Part shown: piece after piece, positions 61,127-64,000 of the stretch | Layout: each line of letters begins with the position of its first letter | How positions within the stretch are numbered: position 1 is the first letter of the stretch | Assembly: GCF_003014595.1 (NCBI RefSeq) | Contig: NZ_PYGK01000009.1 | Location: 244,482 to 308,481, forward strand | DNA: 64,000 nt | Direction of reading: 5' to 3' | DNA from: Chitinophaga ginsengisoli | Lineage (GTDB): Bacteria; Bacteroidota; Bacteroidia; Chitinophagales; Chitinophagaceae | Program-made: the position numbers and the translations under genes | The notes under the pieces: generated by a model | What the model was told of the DNA's origin: nothing | Seen by the model: only the letters and a program-made list of their open reading frames with translations | The model's database searches: none

Positions 61127-63355
61127 ATGCAGCCGAAGCTGATTAAATATTACTTACTAGGCCTGTTCATCCTGGGACTTGTACTATTCATCGTGCTGCA
61201 ATTTAACTCAGCTCAGAACATACGTAAACTCATCTCCGGCAACGAAAAGCTCCTCGACGAACTAAACGTCAAAAATGAACTGCAAAAGCTGCAAACCAGT
61301 ATAGCCAAAACCGATAGCAAAGTACGCGGCGCTGTTATATCCCAGGACACATTAAATATCACCGGTATAGAAGCTGAAGTCGCCCTGATCAAAGCCGACC
61401 TCCGGGAGATTAACAAACTTGTAAGCAACGACAGCACAGAGAAATTGCTGACCCAGTTGAATTACCTCGTTGAAGAAAAGAACAAACTGAACATCGCTAT
61501 ACTCGACACCTTTTATACCAGGGGCAAATGGCCCGCAGAGCGGATCATCAACGCCCAGAAAGGTAAACGTCTCGGCGACGCTATTACCATCATTCTTCAT
61601 TCCCTCGACAGCACCCGGCAAACAGAAGTGAATCATACCACGCACATGATTGACACCAGCGGACAAAAAGCCCTCAACTGGGGTACTATTATGCTGTTCT
61701 TTGCCTGCATTTCCAGCCTGTTGTCATTCCTGTATATCACCAGCAGGATCTATAAGCAGGAACAACTGATCGAGGCACTCAATCAATCGCGACAGCAGGA
61801 AAAGAAGCTGACCATCATCAAAGATCAGTTCCTGGCCAATATGAGCCATGAAATAAGAACGCCCATGAACGCCGTACTGGGATTCACTCACCTGCTGCAG
61901 CAGCAACCCATGAATGAAAAGTCAAAAGAATACGTGACCTCCATTCAACATGCAGGAGAAAATCTGCTGGACATCATCAACGATATACTGGATATATCCA
62001 AAATAGAATCAGGCATGATGCGGCTGGAGCCCGTATCTTTCAGCTTACGGGGCATGCTGCATTCCCTGGAATTGATGTTCCAGCCCAAAGCACAGGAAAA
62101 GAAACTGGAATTATCCTTCAATATAGACACACATGTACCCGACATCCTATATGGGGACGTCATGCGCCTGACACAGGTGCTCCTCAACCTGGTCAACAAC
62201 GCTATTAAATTTACCCACCAAGGCAAGGTACAGCTCAGGGTAAGCCAGGTAGCAGCAGAAAGCGGGGTAAGGCTGTTGTTCACCGTCAGCGATACCGGTA
62301 TTGGTATTGCCCCGGACAAAATAGCTACTATCTTCGACCGCTTTAACCAGGCAGAGGCAGACATCACCCGCAAATTCGGCGGAACTGGTCTGGGACTCAC
62401 TATCGTAAGTCAACTGGTAGAATTACAACACGGTAGCGTCAGCGTTGAAAGCGAACCGGGAAAAGGCAGCACCTTTAAAGTGGAGCTGCCTTATACATTA
62501 GGAGAGCTGCTGCCTGACAGTGGGGAGAACTACAACTATTCCCAGGACAATTTCGCCCTGCCGCAACAACCGGATATACGACTGCTGGTTGCCGAGGATA
62601 ACAAGATGAACCAGAACCTCCTGAAACATCTGCTGGGCAACCGGCAGCTGCATTATCAACTGGTGAATAACGGACAGGAGGCATTATCCGCCCTCTCCCG
62701 GCAACATTTCGACCTGGTACTGATGGACCTTCAGATGCCGGAAATGGACGGTTATACCGCCACTAAAAAGATCCGGGAAGAACTGCAATCGAATATTCCC
62801 ATTATCGCCATGACTGCCCACGCCATGTCAGGAGAAAGGGAGAAATGCCTGCAGGCAGGTATGAATGAGTATCTGGCAAAACCGATACGGGAAGGAGAGC
62901 TTTACCGCATGATACAGGTCTTCACCGGTAAGAGCAGTACGCCCGAACTATACGCCCGTCAGAACGGCCATACGGCCTTTAATAACGGCAGCAACGGACA
63001 GGCAACAGAACACGAAGCGCCCCTGGTACAGCTGGAATATCTGCATCAATTGTCCATGGGCGATGAAGGGTTCGAGCAGAACATGTTGCAGCAGTTCGTT
63101 ACACAGCTACCGGAAGATCTTGCCCAGCTAAAAAAGGCCATCGATGAAGGCTCGGTCACCGCTATACGCAGTACCGCGCACAATATAAAAACGACTATTT
63201 CCTTTATCGGATTGGAAACCAGCTTATATCCTACGCTGGAGACACTGGAGAACCTGGATGGTACGTATGATGCGACCTTTGTGGCAGAGCAATATGGCAC
63301 ACTTAAGCAGCTGTGTATAAAGGCCTTAGAGGAGACGCTGCGCTTGCTGTTATAA
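61127..63355 (+). CDS. Hybrid sensor histidine kinase/response regulator with HPt domain
   Basis: A 742-residue membrane sensor: TM1 (about 7-26), a periplasmic helical region (27-182), TM2 (about 184-206), HisKA with phosphorylated His241 (SHEIRTPMNAV), HATPase_c (N box NLVNNAIKFT, DTGIGIAP, GGTGLGL), a receiver domain with Asp534 in LVLMDLQMPEMDGY, and a C-terminal HPt domain with His685 in AHNIKTT. All four phosphorelay sites look intact, so it can run a full His-Asp-His relay to a separate regulator. Its genes on both sides are small basic exported proteins. Confidence 0.94.
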   Translation: MQPKLIKYYLLGLFILGLVLFIVLQFNSAQNIRKLISGNEKLLDELNVKNELQKLQTSIAKTDSKVRGAVISQDTLNITGIEAEVALIKADLREINKLVSNDSTEKLLTQLNYLVEEKNKLNIAILDTFYTRGKWPAERIINAQKGKRLGDAITIILHSLDSTRQTEVNHTTHMIDTSGQKALNWGTIMLFFACISSLLSFLYITSRIYKQEQLIEALNQSRQQEKKLTIIKDQFLANMSHEIRTPMNAVLGFTHLLQQQPMNEKSKEYVTSIQHAGENLLDIINDILDISKIESGMMRLEPVSFSLRGMLHSLELMFQPKAQEKKLELSFNIDTHVPDILYGDVMRLTQVLLNLVNNAIKFTHQGKVQLRVSQVAAESGVRLLFTVSDTGIGIAPDKIATIFDRFNQAEADITRKFGGTGLGLTIVSQLVELQHGSVSVESEPGKGSTFKVELPYTLGELLPDSGENYNYSQDNFALPQQPDIRLLVAEDNKMNQNLLKHLLGNRQLHYQLVNNGQEALSALSRQHFDLVLMDLQMPEMDGYTATKKIREELQSNIPIIAMTAHAMSGEREKCLQAGMNEYLAKPIREGELYRMIQVFTGKSSTPELYARQNGHTAFNNGSNGQATEHEAPLVQLEYLHQLSMGDEGFEQNMLQQFVTQLPEDLAQLKKAIDEGSVTAIRSTAHNIKTTISFIGLETSLYPTLETLENLDGTYDATFVAEQYGTLKQLCIKALEETLRLLL

Positions 63356-63491
63356 CCCGGCCTTTTCTTTTTCCTTTTTCACCGACAGTTAATCCCTGTT
63401 CATCGAAACCGCCGGAGTCGCCTTCATTATAGCCTTAATTTTACATCAGCAATTAGAAATAATTCATCTCTCAATTAAAAAATTAGTAGTC

Positions 63492-63674
63492 ATGAACATC
63501 AAGAAAAGTCTTATTGTAGCAGCAGTATTTATGAGCGTTAGCGCTGTAGTTTTCGCACAGACTCCTGCACAGAAACCTGCTAAGAAAGAAAAAGCAAAGA
63601 CTGAGAAACCAGCTGCTGACACAGCTAAAGCTGCTCACAAAATGCACAAGAAAGCTGCGCCTAAAGCTCAGTAG
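63492..63674 (+). CDS. Small exported Lys/Ala-rich protein
   Basis: A 60-residue protein with a signal peptide (SLIVAAVFMSVSAVVFAQ) and a mature part of about 38 residues rich in Ala, Lys and Pro (TPAQKPAKKEKAK, TAKAAHKMHKKAAPKAQ). It resembles the product of 60607-60816 in length, export signal and composition, though not by alignable sequence beyond that. A TAATTTTA sequence at about 63436 may be its -7 box. Function unknown. Confidence 0.7.
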   Translation: MNIKKSLIVAAVFMSVSAVVFAQTPAQKPAKKEKAKTEKPAADTAKAAHKMHKKAAPKAQ

Positions 63675-63700
63675 TCTTAATGAGCAAACGAAGAGATTTG

Positions 63701-63737
63701 AAGAGGGGCTGGCCTGCGGGTCAGCCTCTTTCTTTTT
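63701..63737 (+). terminator. Terminator of the small basic protein gene
   Basis: Stem AAGAGG-CTG / CAGCCTCTT with a GG bulge and an 10-base loop, followed by TCTTTTT. Confidence 0.75.
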
Positions 63738-63785
63738 GGGCCCTATTGGGGTGATTCAATTTGTTATGGGGGCCACGTATTTCGT

Positions 63786-63850
63786 CCCCGGGGTTGCACC
63801 CCGCGCTACAAACAAAACGGCTCCTAACGGAGCCGATTGATGTTTTGTTA
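63786..63850 (+). repeat. GCGCTACAAAC palindrome element, copy B
   Basis: CCCCGGGGTTGCACCCCG, GCGCTACAAACAAAAC, then the stem CGGCTCC / GGAGCCG, then GATTGATGTTTTGTTA. The order and linkers equal those of copy A (20954-21020), while the second stem is different on both sides, so its pairing is kept. A further partial unit (GGACTCCGGTAGGAG then CACCCCGCGCTACAA) follows at 63881-63912. Confidence 0.8.
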
Positions 63851-63912
63851 AATGTATTTATCGTGATTCATTCGCGTCAATAGGACTCCGGTAGGAGCAC
63901 CCCGCGCTACAA

Positions 63913-64000
63913 GTGAGTAGGAGGCATGAGATTATTTCGCATGCCGTCCCCTCCAGCCACCGTACGTACGGGTCCGTATACGGCGGCACATCAAAATAGT
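63913..64000 (-). mobile_element. Group II intron, 3' end only (domains V and VI); rest beyond the window
   Basis: On the minus strand a 34-base segment at 63956-63989 folds as domain V: CCGCCGTA pairs with TACGGTGG, a two-base CG bulge, a second stem TACG/CGTA and a short loop. The catalytic triad is CGC paired to GTG. Domain VI follows as GGCATG / CATGCC (63923-63928 with 63940-63945), then CTCCTACTCAC near 63913, which resembles intron 3' ends. Retention of the intact triad suggests a catalytic, not decayed, intron. The reverse transcriptase, if any, would lie to the right of the window. Confidence 0.75.

Noticed and set aside
1..64000. CRISPR array, prophage or integrative element
   Set aside because: No regularly spaced direct repeats, no capsid, integrase or tRNA attachment site were seen. 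The 68-bp tandem repeats lack spacers.

Overview
The window looks like a chromosomal segment of a Chitinophaga-type Bacteroidota (family Chitinophagaceae or a close relative). This is an inference from gene content (an MqnA futalosine menaquinone gene, a DUF6580 membrane protein, a DUF6266-like protein, an S9 dipeptidyl peptidase, an AsmA protein, a GH15/OtsAB trehalose pair and a LytTR regulator) and from at least ten -7 promoter boxes fitting or nearly fitting TAnnTTTG close upstream of start codons. Most of it is ordinary, densely coded housekeeping and metabolic sequence. No rRNA, tRNA, CRISPR array or intact transposase was seen.

Layout. 1-4.3 kb: a polyprenyl-phosphate pentose pathway (UbiA phosphoribosyltransferase, DprE1-like oxidase, DprE2-like reductase, HAD phosphatase), beside a divergent, truncated GT-C-type membrane glycosyltransferase. 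4.3-12.5 kb: fatty acid desaturase, an SDR, an AraC regulator overlapping an orphan peptide-binding lipoprotein, an M1 peptidase, an NADP oxidoreductase and mqnA. 12.5-25 kb: purB, a YraN-type protein, manA, DUF6580, lepA, acyl-CoA-binding protein, ornithine aminotransferase, a VIT-like membrane protein, DPP4 and a YihY protein. 25-36.5 kb: a lipoprotein, AsmA, GH15 and fused OtsAB, an aldo/keto reductase, then a CLC(F)-type fluoride antiporter whose leader holds a recognisable fluoride riboswitch.

36.7-46.4 kb is the accessory part. A PAP2 phosphatase is followed by a compact four-gene cassette: a CHAT protease fused to a P-loop-less STAND-like domain, a MoxR AAA+ ATPase, a vWA protein with a degenerate MIDAS, and a 1107-residue protein with two degenerate caspase-like domains and a C-terminal SLOG (nucleotide-sensing) domain. 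The last two genes overlap by ATGA. The architecture fits the MoxR-vWA ternary conflict systems proposed from comparative genomics, but this domain set is unusual and is the best candidate here for an undescribed defence or programmed-death system. A DUF6266-like gene follows on the other strand.

46.5-64 kb: a Tat-type metallophosphoesterase, an AraC/acetyltransferase/SDR group, a TolC-RND-adaptor efflux operon divergent from an orphan LytTR regulator, an M28 peptidase, and a hybrid histidine kinase flanked by two tiny exported Lys/Ala-rich proteins.

Two unannotated repeat families stand out. One is a 159-177 bp fold-back element present four times, always in the gap between convergent genes and always in the same orientation, with compensatory changes in its arms; the fourth copy has spawned 68-bp tandem repeats that run into a stop codon. 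The other is a GCGCTACAA palindrome family, one member of which abuts the 3' end (domains V and VI) of a group II intron running off the right edge. A separate 39-bp inverted repeat lies at 57.6 kb.
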